64,000 bases of DNA from Xylogone sp. PMI_703 (lineage: Eukaryota; Ascomycota; Leotiomycetes), in the NCBI GenBank assembly GCA_021399445.1, contig JAJTUQ010000003.1, forward strand, positions 2,914,001-2,978,000, written 5' to 3'. The translations under genes and the position numbers were made by a program. Positions 1 through 11,334 of this stretch are shown here, one piece after another (within the stretch, counting starts at the first letter, position 1; each line of letters opens with the position of its first letter). The notes beneath the pieces are model-generated. The model had not been told where the DNA came from, did no database searches, and saw only the letters and a program-made list of their open reading frames with translations.

Positions 1-1123
1 TCTCATTGACGCATGAGAAAGATGAAATGAAGGAGAAATATCTCTTAACGACTAATGCGTTATTATGTATGGCTTGTTGGTATACTGGCACTGGGGCGGT
101 GACATTTTACTTCAGCTCAGCGCCAGAATCGCGAGTGGTTCTGGAATTGGGGGAGCTCCGATTTTAGCATAGTTATTGGGTTCAGTTATTAGAAACGGAT
201 TGAGTACTCGTAAATGGACAAAGCAATTATGGCGCTATACACTTTGCTTGTTCTACAATCGTGAGACATGTTTTGTGGATTAAGAATTTACCTTCGCATC
301 CCATGGAGTAGCTGCCTCGGTGAAGACTATGCACCGTACGCCTCGGATGTATATGCGCGCGAATGGCAAAGAGCTGGTCACATCTCCGCTACGATGTTAT
401 TGCGATTGACTTTGGAGAGCCTGCATGGATTATTGCGACTCGCTCTGAGTGGCTGCCCCGCACGAAGCAGCGTGCGGCGCATTTGTATGCGGGAATGGCT
501 GGTCCAGCGCCACCGTTTGGCGGCCAAGCGGTAAAGCTTCTCCCCGCAATAGTCGCCCCAATCAAGTGCGCCCCTGCGGCCCAACGTCATTCCATCCCCA
601 GAAGTCACATCGCACCTCCAACTCCAGCAACAATCTACGCTCTCTTTACGTTAACAGGCAGGAGCACAAGCTCGTATCCCGGCCCAGGAACACGGCCATT
701 TCGCTCCTTTTGATTTGTCCTTCGTTACGCATGTCTTCGTGTTTTGCTTGCATGATTTGTTGACTGTCCAGGGGATTCCGGACTTCGAAAGGCTTGTTTG
801 GCCTAGGATCGCTATAGTGGTTACCGGACGGGCAGTATTCTTTGGCGATCGAATGTGGGTTTGGCCAGGATACGCTGAACTATCCAGGCAGTCGGGGTCA
901 GCTGCTGCGAGCTGGGGAGCAAAAGTTGTTTAAACTGAGGGGTTGGAGCCATGGTCTTGGGTTGTACTGCATTGCTTTTATAGAGCTCCAACCTCGCCCG
1001 GTCCTGCTCGTCCGGAGTTTGACTGCGAGAGCGTCTCTTCAGACTTTCGTTGACGTCCTTAGTCTTAGCATTGACGAACAATAAGGGGTTGAGTAATTAA
1101 TTGTCGCTCCCAAGGCCGTCAAG
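1..1123. other. Intergenic/left edge, no gene recognised
   Basis: The first 1.1 kb contains only short overlapping open frames on both strands, none resembling a known family and none with convincing splice structure. The last few hundred bases are presumably the promoter and leader of the downstream aldose 1-epimerase gene. Nothing else could be supported. Confidence 0.5.
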
Positions 1124-2619
1124 ATGCTAGGCAGAAGTCTCCTTCTGGCAGTGTCCATTCTGTCGCCTCTAGGCTATGCCCAGGTACCAGGCGAAACCCT
1201 CACTGGTACAGTTGGGAATAGCTCCGTTGCGGGTGGCGCCCGTGGTCCTGATGCTGATGGCAAGTACGAGATCACTGGCACTGGAATTCGCGCCAATTTC
1301 ATCCCTTACGGTGCTTCCATCTCCAATCTCTTCATCAAGGATATCCATGGAATAGAGCGCGACATAGTAGGCGGCTTTGACAATGCATCCTACTATAGCA
1401 TCGACAAGCAGCACCCTCACTTCGGCGGTGTGCCCGGCCGCTACGCAAATCGCATCAAAAACTCCAGTTTTGTAATTGACGGCAAGACCTATCATATTCT
1501 CCCTAATGAAAACCCAACAGATGCAAATCCTGCTGGTGTAGACACCCTTCATGGTGGCCCTGATGGATGGGATTGGAGAAATTTCACCGTTGTAGCGCAC
1601 ACCAAAAACAGTATTACATTTAGCATTACTGATCCTGATGGAGACCAAGGCTTCCCCGGAGAGGTTGTAAGTTATATCACTTACACCCTAGGGAATCGTA
1701 CGTGGGACTTCAGGATGGTTGCAATTGCCACGACGAAGACTACCCCTATCATGTTGAGTTCTCATGTAAGTACCAACTTATATCTTTCACATTATTTCAC
1801 GAAGTCGTTTTCTGATGTTTATGCAGACTTACTGGAATCTTGACGGTTGGGCAAATAATGAGACAGCGCTTGTCCTTAATCACTCTCTTCACCTTCCCTA
1901 CGCTGGGCAGCGAGTCGCTACAGACCCAATCCTTATCCCCACCGGAGATATCCTAGCCAACCAGCAACACTCTGTCAATGACTTCTGGTCAGCACCAAAA
2001 CAGATTGGCGCAAACTTCACCAACCCAGATTTGCTAGGTAACTGTGGAAACAACTGCACAGGATATGGTACGTAGTTCAATGATAGCTATCTAAGACGAC
2101 TAAATACTTACGTCTATAGATACTTGCTACATCAATAACCGTGATCAGAATGGTCCTTATGACTGGAAAGATAAGCCAGTTGCTACCTTGAGAAGTGCCT
2201 GGAGTGGAATCCAACTTGATGTATATACCGATCAAGAGGCATTCCAAGTATACAGCTGTGGCGGACAGAATGGTAAGTCACAACATTCATTCAAGCAATA
2301 TTTTCTACATTCGCTTCTACTATACTTCCACTCCGCTCTCGTACATCCTAATCGAAGACTCACGAAATCACCAGGCACGATGGCACTCAAGAAAACTCAA
2401 GGTCTCTTCAACGTGACTGATCGACCACGCACCATCCAACAATATGGCTGTGTAGTCATGGAGGTCCAGGATTGGATTGACGCAATCAATAATCCCAGCT
2501 GGGGCCGGAGCTCAAGGCAAATCTACGAGCCGGGAGGAAGCCCGTACGTGTTGCAAGCTAGTTATAAATTCAGCTTGAACCACACCCCAATCGGACTTCA
2601 TGGCCCAGGGTCCGGATGA
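1124..2619 (+). CDS. Secreted aldose 1-epimerase (galactose mutarotase)
   Basis: It interconverts alpha and beta anomers of aldoses, probably outside the cell. I model four exons, 1124-1765, 1827-2067, 2120-2272 and 2375-2619, joined in frame to give 426 aa; all introns are GT-AG. Residues 1-19 form a signal peptide (MLGRSLLLAVSILSPLGYA). Two family hallmarks are visible. The first is the LHGGPDGWDW motif with His143. The second is SSHTYWNLDG with His214, split by intron 1 exactly after the His codon; it matches the NHxYFNL active-site motif of GalM proteins. A GRYANRI motif precedes them. Several NxT/NxS sequons agree with secretion. Fungal secreted homologues are of similar length. Substrate preference cannot be read from sequence. 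The gene converges on ARG8, with about 320 bp between the stops. Confidence 0.93.
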
Positions 2620-2941
2620 AAGAAAAAACTTAAATTTAAGGGCAATTCAGCAGATAGGAGCACGTAGGCATTGGTGAGAATCTAGGTATGGGGTTCTAAT
2701 TACAGGTATTTGGGTGGAAGATGTTATATATAGCCATTTTAAATATTTCCAATGAAGATTAATTTTCGATGTCATTATCTGTCTGTGAATTAGGGGTTTA
2801 GCAGTGGTCTATTCATAATAGGAATATGTGGAACTTTTTATATCCAAACGCCGGAACACCTTAAATTATCATCATCATCGTCATGACGGGGAGTCAAATA
2901 CCACGAGGAATCTCAACAAATTATCGGCACTTCTCTAAGCC
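2620..2941. other. Convergent 3' intergenic region
   Basis: This AT-rich 322-bp spacer lies between the stop codons of the epimerase (+) and ARG8 (-), and presumably holds both 3' UTRs. It has a short ATC microsatellite near 2868-2880. I see no gene in it. Confidence 0.5.
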
Positions 2942-4513
2942 TTAAATAGTAGACTCGATGGCCTCTTCTAGAATCTTGATACCTTCCTCGATCTCTCCCT
3001 CTGTAATCGTTAAGCTAGGTACAAATCTCAACGTATTCGTGCCAGCTGTGATGATCAAGAGACCCCTCTGACGAGCAGCATTAACAATGGCACCTGGATC
3101 CTGAGTAAGCTGTAGTCCGATGATGAGGCCTTGCCCTCTGATCTCAGTGACCAGGTCTGGGTATTTGCTCTTCAGCCCCTCAAGCTTGTTGATCAGAAAC
3201 TTGGATTTTTCCAGCACGTCGGCTTGTAGCTCGGGAGAGCTGAGACGAGAGACGATGTAGTGTGCTAGTCTGCTTCCCAAGGGATTTCCACCAAACGTGG
3301 TACCGTGATCGCCGATATTGATCTTTTCAGCCACGGAGCTAGATACAATGGTAGCTCCGATTGGGAATCCGTTTCCTAGAGCCTTAGCTGTGGTGATGAT
3401 ATCTGGGTGCGCTGACTCCGGGAGAGCCGCGTGAGCCCAGAACTTCCCTGTTCGGGACAATCCGCACTGGATCTCATCATAGATGAGAACAGCACCAACC
3501 TCACGGCACCGAGCAGCTAGAGCAACGAAGAACTCTTCTGTGCCCACATTGACACCTCCTTCACCCTGAATAGGCTCGATGATAACTCCGCAGGTCTTCT
3601 CAGTTACCAAGTCGTTGATCCCGTCAATATCATTGTACGTCCCGTATTTGAACCCTGGCACCATGGGGGAGAAAGGTTTCTGGTATTTGGGATTGGGTGT
3701 CGCGGATAAACTACCCATTGTTCTGCCGTGGAACGAATTGTGGAACGAGACGATCTCGTGCTTCTCTCCTGATGGATCAAGCACCTTGCCGCATTTACGA
3801 GCGAACTTAAGGGCCGCTTCATTGGCTTCCGTGCCAGAATTGCAGATGAATGATGCTCGTGCAGAGGACATTGCGCCTGACTCGAGGGTCTTCTTCACTA
3901 GGAGTTCGGATAAGGCACCGGTCCAGGGATTATAATACAAATTCGAGGTATGTACGAGGGTTTTTGCCTATTGATTATGTCAATTAGGGTCTTATATATT
4001 CCGTTGTTTGACAAAATCATCTCAGAATGTAAGGTCGTACCTGATCAGCGAGAATTTCGCTCATTTCTGGGTCACAATGTCCCAGCGCATTGACAGCAAT
4101 TCCAGCTGTGAAATCCAGATATTTCCGACCCTCTGCATCCCAGAGATAACATCCTTCTCCTCTCACAAACATCGGAGGTGGTCGAGAATATGTTGCTACC
4201 ATATATGGTGCCTGCTCGTTGACAGTGGCCGCGGTGGCAGAATCTGGCGTGGGGTCGGCATTGGGAAGAGCTCCTCTCTAAATAAAATGGGTAAAAAGTT
4301 AGATGAATTGTTCTCTTTCTTTTTTCATATAGTGCATATGGTCAAAGATGAGCTACTAACGTGATTGTCACTCTTCAATTCAGAAGATGAATGGTTTACA
4401 GCAGTTGCTGTCGCCTGTGATGCGCTCCTTTGAAAAATCGCCTCAGTCGGCGATGCGTACTTGCAACTTTTCAGAGTCGCCGTAACTCGTTTTGACGAGA
4501 GCCTCAATGCCAT
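2942..4513 (-). CDS. ARG8: Acetylornithine aminotransferase, mitochondrial
   Basis: This PLP enzyme converts N-acetylglutamate semialdehyde and glutamate to N2-acetylornithine and 2-oxoglutarate in mitochondrial arginine synthesis. Three exons, 4513-4361, 4277-4041 and 3967-2942, give 471 aa. The first exon encodes a Ser/Arg/Lys-rich, acid-poor leader starting MALRLSSKR, typical of a mitochondrial presequence. The body carries the class-III aminotransferase signatures: FVRGEGCYLWDAEGRKYLDF, the FICNSGTEANEAALK phosphate-binding region, LIYDEIQCGLSRTGK, and TTAKALGNGFPIGA with the PLP-binding lysine near residue 325. The C-terminus has the usual LRFVPSLTITEGEI. Length is normal for fungal ArgD/Arg8. 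Ornithine aminotransferase is the main alternative, but the overall motifs fit acetylornithine aminotransferase better. Confidence 0.95.
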
Positions 4514-4836
4514 TGTAAATAGTTATTATGAGGCAAAAACGCAATTGGTATAAAGAAATAAGGAAAGCAAAGCAAAGCACGAAAAGGTTCGCAATAAGAA
4601 AAGAAAGTTGATTGATGTCAGAGAAAAGCTATGACTCTTAAAGGGAGGGGGAATTGGCGGGCAAAATTTCTAGATACCAGCACCGCTACTGGGGCTACAA
4701 TCTTAGCCTTATCTGATCTTTCCGTCGCTTAATAGAGTTACACCCACTGTAGGTGACTTGCATGCAGCCGAAATCTCGTCTTATCAGCTAATATAGACGT
4801 GATTAATTTCCCAAGTTTATTTAATCTTTCTTCCCC
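4514..4836. promoter_or_regulatory. ARG8 upstream region
   Basis: This roughly 320-bp stretch lies upstream of ARG8 on the minus strand and presumably carries its promoter and leader. It is A/G-rich close to the start codon (AAGCAAAGCAAAGC-type runs near 4563-4580). I found no clear amino-acid-control (TGACTC-type) site. Confidence 0.3.
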
Positions 4837-5202
4837 TTAATCTACTCTGTTCTGATTTTGATTCAATTGTAAGTGAATTGATGTTTTTTCAAGCTTAGAA
4901 ACCCTCGAAAACTCGATTAGTTCTTTCAAAGTCCAGAGCCTCCAGAGGATCTCTTGTCGTACCCCGATACTTTCAGCGATATCGGGGAGTGTGAAATTCG
5001 ACTCACCGCCCTGAGCGAGCCTGGCCTCCTCTGTTGCTTCGCGAACGACAGTCGAAGATACCCACCTGGACCCTGACAATGCGACAAAGAAATATGGACT
5101 TCCAGAGATGGAACAAGTCAATCCATACTTTGATGAACATAGCTCGGTAGAGTAAGTATCAAAGCAAGGTAAATTTGTCCACACAGAATCACACCAAGTC
5201 AT
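4837..5202 (-). CDS. Hypothetical protein, doubtful
   Basis: This 121-codon open frame starts at an ATG at 5202 and could extend upstream without an ATG to about 5235. There may be an intron acceptor (TTTGCAG) just beyond that, so this could be the last exon of a spliced gene. The product has a cysteine-containing N-terminal half and a charged C-terminal half (motif LPDIAESIGVRQEILWRL) that looks alpha-helical. I recognise no family. It lies between ARG8 and the CFEM gene. It could equally be a degenerate gene remnant or chance. Confidence 0.2.
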   Translation of the reverse strand: MTWCDSVWTNLPCFDTYSTELCSSKYGLTCSISGSPYFFVALSGSRWVSSTVVREATEEARLAQGGESNFTLPDIAESIGVRQEILWRLWTLKELIEFSRVSKLEKTSIHLQLNQNQNRVD

Positions 5203-5521
5203 ATTTTTGATGTAGTGCTCTACATCGAAAGGCACTGCAAATAGTCTTGCACTTTTGATCTAGTCACTATTCAAGTCGACGCACAGGAGTCCAGGTTATG
5301 AAGGATAAAAAAGTATAATTATATTAAGTTGGCCAAACAATAAAAATATTGAGGCTAATGACCACAATACCGAAAATCAAACCATGATTCCTTTTTAATA
5401 AATACATTTCCGATTTCCTTAATCAACCTCTTCATTCCCAATCATTCCTTGTCATGGTCTTCTTGTTCACATTTGCAACCAAACGGCATTGAGAAAGATA
5501 CTCGCCGGTTGTTCCGCTCAC

Positions 5522-6236
5522 TTACAAGAGAGCAGCAGCGGCACCGAAGAAAGCAAAGACGGAACCGAACTGGAGCCATGGCTTAAGAGCACCTTGGCCG
5601 TTGTTGAAGGGAGAAGTGCTGGATGGTGGAGCAGAGCCAACACCAGTGCCGTTACCACCGCTGCCACCACCTGGAGCAGAGACGGTACCAACGGGAGTAG
5701 GGCTGGAAGAAGCTGGAGAGGAGGCAGCTGGAGAAGAGGTGGTGGCTGGAGTGGATGCAGCTGGGGTGGAAGAAGCAGCGGCGGATGAAGTGGGAGTGGA
5801 AGCAGCAGCTGAAGATGCGGCAGAGGAAGCGGCAGCCGAGGTGGTGGTACCAGCTGGGGTGGAAGCAGGAGCAGCAGTTGCGGCACAAGAGCAGACAGCC
5901 TGGGCAGAGGAGATGACTTGGATACCGGTTATGGCACCGCAAGCGCTGAGGACGCAGCCCTGAGCAGCAGACTGGATGGCAGCAGACTGAGAGCTACTGC
6001 ACTGGCATGCGTAGTCAGTCTGGGCACAGCCAACAGCGGAGCCAGCAGAAGTGATACAGTCGAACTACAGAAGCAAAGCAGTCAGTTTCTCATTCATTCC
6101 CCATGGAGAAAGCAAAAGCGAGTCAAGGGCAACCTACAGCGCAAGATGGGATGGCAGAAGCAACAGAGTCACAAGCAGATTGCGCAGAAACGAGGGTGAC
6201 GAGCCCGAGAGCAATGGCGGAGCTGGTGAACTTCAT
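5522..6236 (-). CDS. GPI-anchored CFEM-domain cell-surface protein
   Basis: CFEM proteins are fungal cell-wall or membrane proteins with roles in haem/iron capture or host interaction; the role here is inferred only at family level. Two exons, 6236-6138 and 6064-5522, encode 213 aa. Residues 1-18 are a signal peptide. The CFEM domain spans about residues 20-95 with ten cysteines (22, 32, 36, 46, 53, 55, 70, 75, 91, 93). It includes the CAQTDYACQC segment whose Asp50 matches the conserved CFEM aspartate that ligates haem in characterised members. A long Ala/Ser/Thr/Pro-rich stalk follows. A hydrophobic C-terminal tail (FGSVFAFFGAAAALL) after a small-residue region is a typical GPI-anchor signal. 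The repetitive stalk codons create long open frames in other phases that are not genes. Confidence 0.93.
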
Positions 6237-8295
6237 TTTGGCGGTTTGAGTTAAGTAAGACTGTTGAGCGAGTGCGTGGGTTGGAAACGACTGTTGAACT
6301 CAGGAATGCTGCTTTGGCTTATTGATGCTCAAGAAGTTGAAGCTTTGGAGAGAAGAGGGAAAAGAGAAGAAGTTGCCGCTGGGGCTGGAAGAGTCCTTTA
6401 TGAAGGGCAAGAACGCCCCTTCACCCAACCTCCTTCGCCCCTTCCCCAGATCCAAGTTGCGGGCTCCCTGGTGGCCGGTGATGGCCAGTGACGAAAGCTG
6501 GTGGAACCGGGCAGGGGAGGTCTCGGAGCAGCAAACGCGCACACCGGCCAGACGGGCGACACAGACACGAGCGTCAGTGAGCAGCGAAGAGCTAGGGCCA
6601 GTGACAAGCATTGTCCATTGCGCTGGCCGGCCAATGGCAGCTCCAGGTACGACAGGGCACTTCCCGGCATTTCCTTTTACTCAACAGACCTGCACACACA
6701 CCCTTCGAGCAGAGGTACTGGAGCACTGGTACTGTACAGCAGACAGTACATGTAACCTGAGAGGAGAAGCCGAGAAGCAGCTGGGAAAGAGCAATTGGGC
6801 AGAGAGCTGCTGTCTACAACAGTCCACAGTCGACACAATACTTGTACACAGCTCCAAGCAGAGCGTGCTGGAGATATCTCCGCAACAAGCAGCGATCGCA
6901 GGCGGGCAGTGGCAGGGCAACACCCGACGATCTCAATTCAAGTCACATTCAGTCCCCTTCACAATTTTTCCCTTCAACCCCATTCCATTGCATTCGATGA
7001 GCCGAGGAACACGCACCCAACGATCATGTGAGAGGAGACCGGGGAAGCAACAGCAGATCAACAAGAGAGCAGCCCATGGCGGCGCCAGTCTGGCTCATCT
7101 GGGTAGCTTGGTGGTGGTCGTGGCGCTCTTGCTCGGTGCTGTTAGCAAACAGAATGAGAACGGCGCCAGGAACTGCCAGAACAGCTGCCAGCAGAACCGG
7201 CCGCGCATCAGTGGCGTGTCTGCCGTAGCTCGATTCAGCAGCTAGCCCCGAACGTTCCTGGGGCCATGGTGGGCCGGGCGTTGGCGCTAAGGCACCGCTG
7301 GCACAAGCGGCCCCACTGGACCCCCGCAGTCGCCCTCCGATTTCTCCGTGGCTGCAGCGCTGGTGGCCCGATTTGGCTTGCCGTGGGAGCCGGGTGTTGC
7401 GTTTGATGGTGGCACTCCCCGCAACCTGCACCGCGCGAATCTTCGGGAATTCTGGGGGGAAAGAGCAGAATGACTTTGTTGCTGTGCGGTACCGGTACTG
7501 CAAGTTAACGTGGTGCTCATACTGTACAATAAGTACCACACTACAGAAATTCAGACGACGCCAACTGCAACCCTTTCTGCCACGACCACATCGATTGTGG
7601 CCCAGAATCAAGTTTTGCTGCGAGACTTAATTCCCTAGCGAATTTCACCAACAACTGCGCCGCCTCCAGGTGACGAATCTGGCCTGGGCTCCGTTTTCCT
7701 TGCAGTGTTGTGAATAATCTCCTTTACGTTGGTTTTGATGCCATATCATGCACAACTCTGAAGCAGCTGGGCCAGCAGCGATTGGAGATGAGGATGCTCG
7801 ATCCTGAGACAACTGGACCCTTTTGAAGACCAAGACGGTTACAGTGATACAAATCATCAGTTGGGAGCCACCGTTGCTTACGTCAAGGGGGCTGGCAAAG
7901 AGCTGACGACTCGATGGCGGCTTCCCCGCAGCCCAGCCCGCATAGCAACCCCCGTCCCTGCAAGGACCGGGGGCAGAGTTTTCAGAAACTTTCCTGTCTG
8001 GGAGCTTTCTCACGAAAGCAACAAAAAAAGCGTACGAAGGGGACGCAAAGCCTGGAGCGGTTGGTAAAAACAATTTGACTGCTCTCCCCATCGAATATTG
8101 CAAATCATCCTTCCCTGCGGTCGTTCAGACACGAGGTTGAATTATACTTATTACAGCATTTAGTTGCAGCGTTCTCAGACGGAGATTTGATTAGTTTCAC
8201 TTGACACTCTCACACTAATCGTATTGATCCTTCGTTGGCTTTGAAGGAACCCCATCCTGTACGGTACACTACCTCACTACCTCGACTACGGATCT

Positions 8296-8307
8296 TACAG
8301 TACTGTA
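8296..8307. repeat. 12-bp perfect palindrome TACAGTACTGTA
   Basis: This is a perfect palindrome, TACAGTACTGTA, followed directly by CA. Related half-sites occur at 6730-6738 (TACTGTACA), 6743-6750 (ACAGTACA), 7520-7528 (TACTGTACA) and near 8446. Palindromic sites of this type may bind dimeric regulators, but no factor is assigned. Confidence 0.4.
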
Positions 8308-9805
8308 CAACATCAATCGCACCCTGCCACGCCTATTATGTACGTACGAGTGCAGGCGCAAGATTCGGCGTTCTCCGCGAGTAAAGAGCATACCGGCCAA
8401 GGTTTTTTTCTTTTCTAAAATCGCGCTGGACATCACCACGGCCTTTACAGTACGCACACCGTTTCAAGCATAAATATAGAACATGGCACAACGCTAGGGG
8501 TGCGTGGAAGTGGTGTGTGCCAAGTACAATTCTGCAGTGCATGATCGCCCGAGCATGAGCGGCTACCGGGAGTTGCTTGGTGCACGACATCCACTCTACG
8601 CTGTACCACCACATCAACAAACCAACATCTACGTTCCCCTTTTCTCTCTTTCTCTCTTACCATGCCTGGCCTTCCTATGAGATCGTTCATTCACTATGCT
8701 TTAGGGTATCATACTGTGATCCCCCTGAATCTCTCAGTCGGTCTCTTCACGTCAATTATGATCACGAAAGTTATCACTTTCTCCGGAGATTATCACATTC
8801 TCTAGCGTGCTGGCTTGGGACAGATTCCCAGTAGATCGTACCGCATGCTCGGTCGCAGTGTTTCTGAAACGTAGACTATCGTGGACTATCATCAAATGAT
8901 CGGCTCTTATAGGAGTTTCATTATTGCAATCGACTCCATATCTTGCCCAAATTGATCATCTTCCCCGGAATACACATCGTCATTCCATGATTAATTTCCT
9001 TTATTACTTACAGTCCATATTCTATGGTATATACTAATACAACTCAGCAGGTGTGCTTTTCCTCAATCAAAGCAGTTGCCTCCTTCCTATTTCTCTCTTA
9101 ACTAGTTCACATTAGTTGATGTCGTACCAGACAACCTGGAGTATCCTTTCTGGGGTACGTCGTACGATTTTGTCAATATTGGATTTTACCAGAAATCACT
9201 CCTTGAAAGCCAGGTCTCACGTAGACTTGAATATCATAAGGCATCAAGAAGTGGTGTACGAGGATCCCGACCGGGATTCTGTCCCTTCTCGTGAAGTATC
9301 CGGTTTTCGTGTACATATCCTGAGATACTTTCATGTCGGTGACTTTGTACGCGATACCTCGAACCCATAGAAGATATCACCTAATTTGTGAGCTTGAAAC
9401 TCCGATTTATTCCCGAAGTCCGAGCTGTCAGTTTGGTCCAAAGCAACCTGAGTGGTCTCGACTCTTGAATTATCCTAGTTCAGTCCTGCGGCTACAAGGG
9501 GAGTAATATATTTAGTCGAATTAATATCCCAAAGGAGCTCACAGTATTGAGGTGCGTTCATAGAGAGATACTGGGAGCTGGAGTGTTGGGGAGTTTACAT
9601 AGTCTTGTGATCCAAAGTAATCTATCACAACTACGAATCTGAGCTGTATTATTCACGCATCTACCTCCTAGCTCAATCACCGTAGGACTGGACGACCTAA
9701 AAGAGATGCTTCTGTGTCTAGGGCCGCATTTTTTGCACAACTTCCTAGCGGAAATCTGGGGTCTGTCTAACTACTTTGTACAGTATGTTATGCTTTGCAT
9801 ACACG

Positions 9806-9906
9806 CTCCCGGTGGACAAAGTAGTTGGCATCGCGGTACTTCAAAGCTCGCCAAATTTTGGCGGTGGTTTATGTACTAATACGCCAATTATTTTGTCCAC
9901 CAGGAG
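9806..9906. repeat. 101-bp imperfect palindrome, MITE-like
   Basis: Positions 9806-9855 and the reverse complement of 9857-9906 match at 36 of 50 positions around a central base at 9856. The outer 25 nt of the arms match at 21 of 25. The core is a perfect 7+1+7 palindrome, CGCCAAATTTTGGCG, at 9849-9863. All four mismatches in the outer arms are transitions. A third partial arm (AACTACTTTGT, 9769-9779) lies just upstream. The structure resembles a small non-autonomous inverted-repeat element. No transposase is present, and no clear target-site duplication was found. Confidence 0.6.
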
Positions 9907-10014
9907 ACACAGTCTTCTTTCATTGCAAGAGACACTCGAGTTATGTCGTGCCTTGCTAGGTAGGCAAATAATAAGGTTTCGAGAAAATAGTAGGTACGCT
10001 AAAGATGACATATC

Positions 10015-10118
10015 TTTTTTGTTGCGGATCTGAGTTACGATAGCCACCTGGTAGCCACCTAACAGCCACCGATTGTCAGTCGAAATCGACCCTCGCGACT
10101 CAGACGTGCAACAAAAAA
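10015..10118. repeat. 26-bp inverted repeat around an AGCCACC triplet repeat
   Basis: The arm at 10015-10040 and the reverse complement of 10093-10118 match at 21 of 26 positions, both beginning TTTTTTGTTGC and sharing TCTGAGT. The loop contains three spaced copies of AGCCACC between 10042 and 10070. This could be a second small transposon relic or a structured element. The surrounding sequence gives no coding signal. Confidence 0.5.
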
Positions 10119-11334
10119 TTTGACCACCTCTTCAAGCGCGTTGTATGGACGGATTATCTCGGCTAATATTCATGTGGATCTCTTTGAGGTTTCTACTGAG
10201 TTCTGATGCTAAGTACGCATTTTTCAATTTCTTTCTAAGTAATCAAATCTTACGAACTGACCATTTTTTCTAGAGTTACAGGTTACGAGGTATTTGCTCA
10301 GCTTTATCCTCGGGCTCTACATTCAAAAAGTTGTCGAATGAGATCAATACTCGAGAAATATCGACCATTGCCATTGACTATGATTCCGAGGGAAATGTCG
10401 CCATAATCAACTGATATGTCTTACCCAGGGCCTTATCCTCCTTAGCTGTACGAAGCTATTGCTTGGATCCGGGGAAAACGTGGAGGAAAACGACGTCACA
10501 ATGTCAGCTCCCCACGCTTAGTCAGACGGATGCCGAAACGCGGAAAGGGAAAGTTGCCGGTTCATCCAACGTTGAAGAAGTCGCGATCTTCTAACGCCAA
10601 CTATTAAGGTTTTGGGAAGATTGGGCCCGCATGTGCGCGTTGTTCAGACGACATTTTTGAAGTTTTTTTGTTGCATATCTTAGCCATAAGGCTGATGCGG
10701 AAAGCGGCAAGACAACGACAGAGCACGTGCATGTCACCGTCGGGAATCCAACTTCTTAGTCAGCTTTCACATGTGAATTTCCCCAGGCACCGATAGAGCC
10801 GCCGCGCTAGAGGAGGTCACGCTGCAGCATCTCCGACTTACCAACTACCGGTAAGAAGGGAGCAGATACGACGGTGGAAACGGATTGGGAGCACGGAGTT
10901 TGTGCTTTATATCCTTCCGGATTACTGTGTTGCTGTTGCTGACTGAGCAGTATTGAATCGCCGTACTTTTGATTCATCTTCAAACTTCTATCGCAGTAGT
11001 CCACAAAGGACAGTATAGTATCATTCTACATGCTGCCGCGGCTTTGACGTTCTGGTCTCGACATACCTCCAGCCATGACATGTCACGTCATCTCATCCTC
11101 TATTCATTGTATGCGACAACGCAGCAAGCACAACTAAACAGCCACGTCTAGAAGCTGCTCTTATGCTGCGCTTCCACCAGGGACTGAGATCCACCGTGCA
11201 CCGCGCATGTGATAATCGTGTATCCCCCACATAGTTACTTGCTACGTAAACTCCGTCCGGACCTTCTTCACTTTCCTTTCTTAAAATCATCTGTGTATCT
11301 TGCTGCTTGGAAAGGAAGGGCATCTCATGGCACA

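Larger units (their letters stand above)
6237..11334. other. Gene-poor region upstream of the CFEM gene and the hydrolase
   Basis: No gene could be supported in about 5.1 kb between two divergent genes. The first 2 kb (6.3-8.1 kb) is noticeably GC-richer and therefore stop-poor, giving several open frames on both strands, the longest from an ATG at 6325 to 7245. The rest is AT-richer and holds degenerate short frames. Scattered GTACAGTA/TACTGTAC motifs and two inverted-repeat elements (listed separately) occur here. Long promoters, a non-coding transcript or decayed repeats could all explain it. Confidence 0.5.

Noticed and set aside
5518..5886. Leucine/proline-rich 122-codon frame on the minus strand
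   Set aside because: Out-of-phase reading of the Ala/Ser/Thr/Pro stalk of the CFEM protein; the true frame has signal peptide, CFEM cysteines and GPI signal.
7024..7611. 195-codon minus-strand frame in the GC-rich region
   Set aside because: Starts at TTG, overlaps another long frame on the opposite strand, and shows no domain; explained by low stop frequency in GC-rich DNA.
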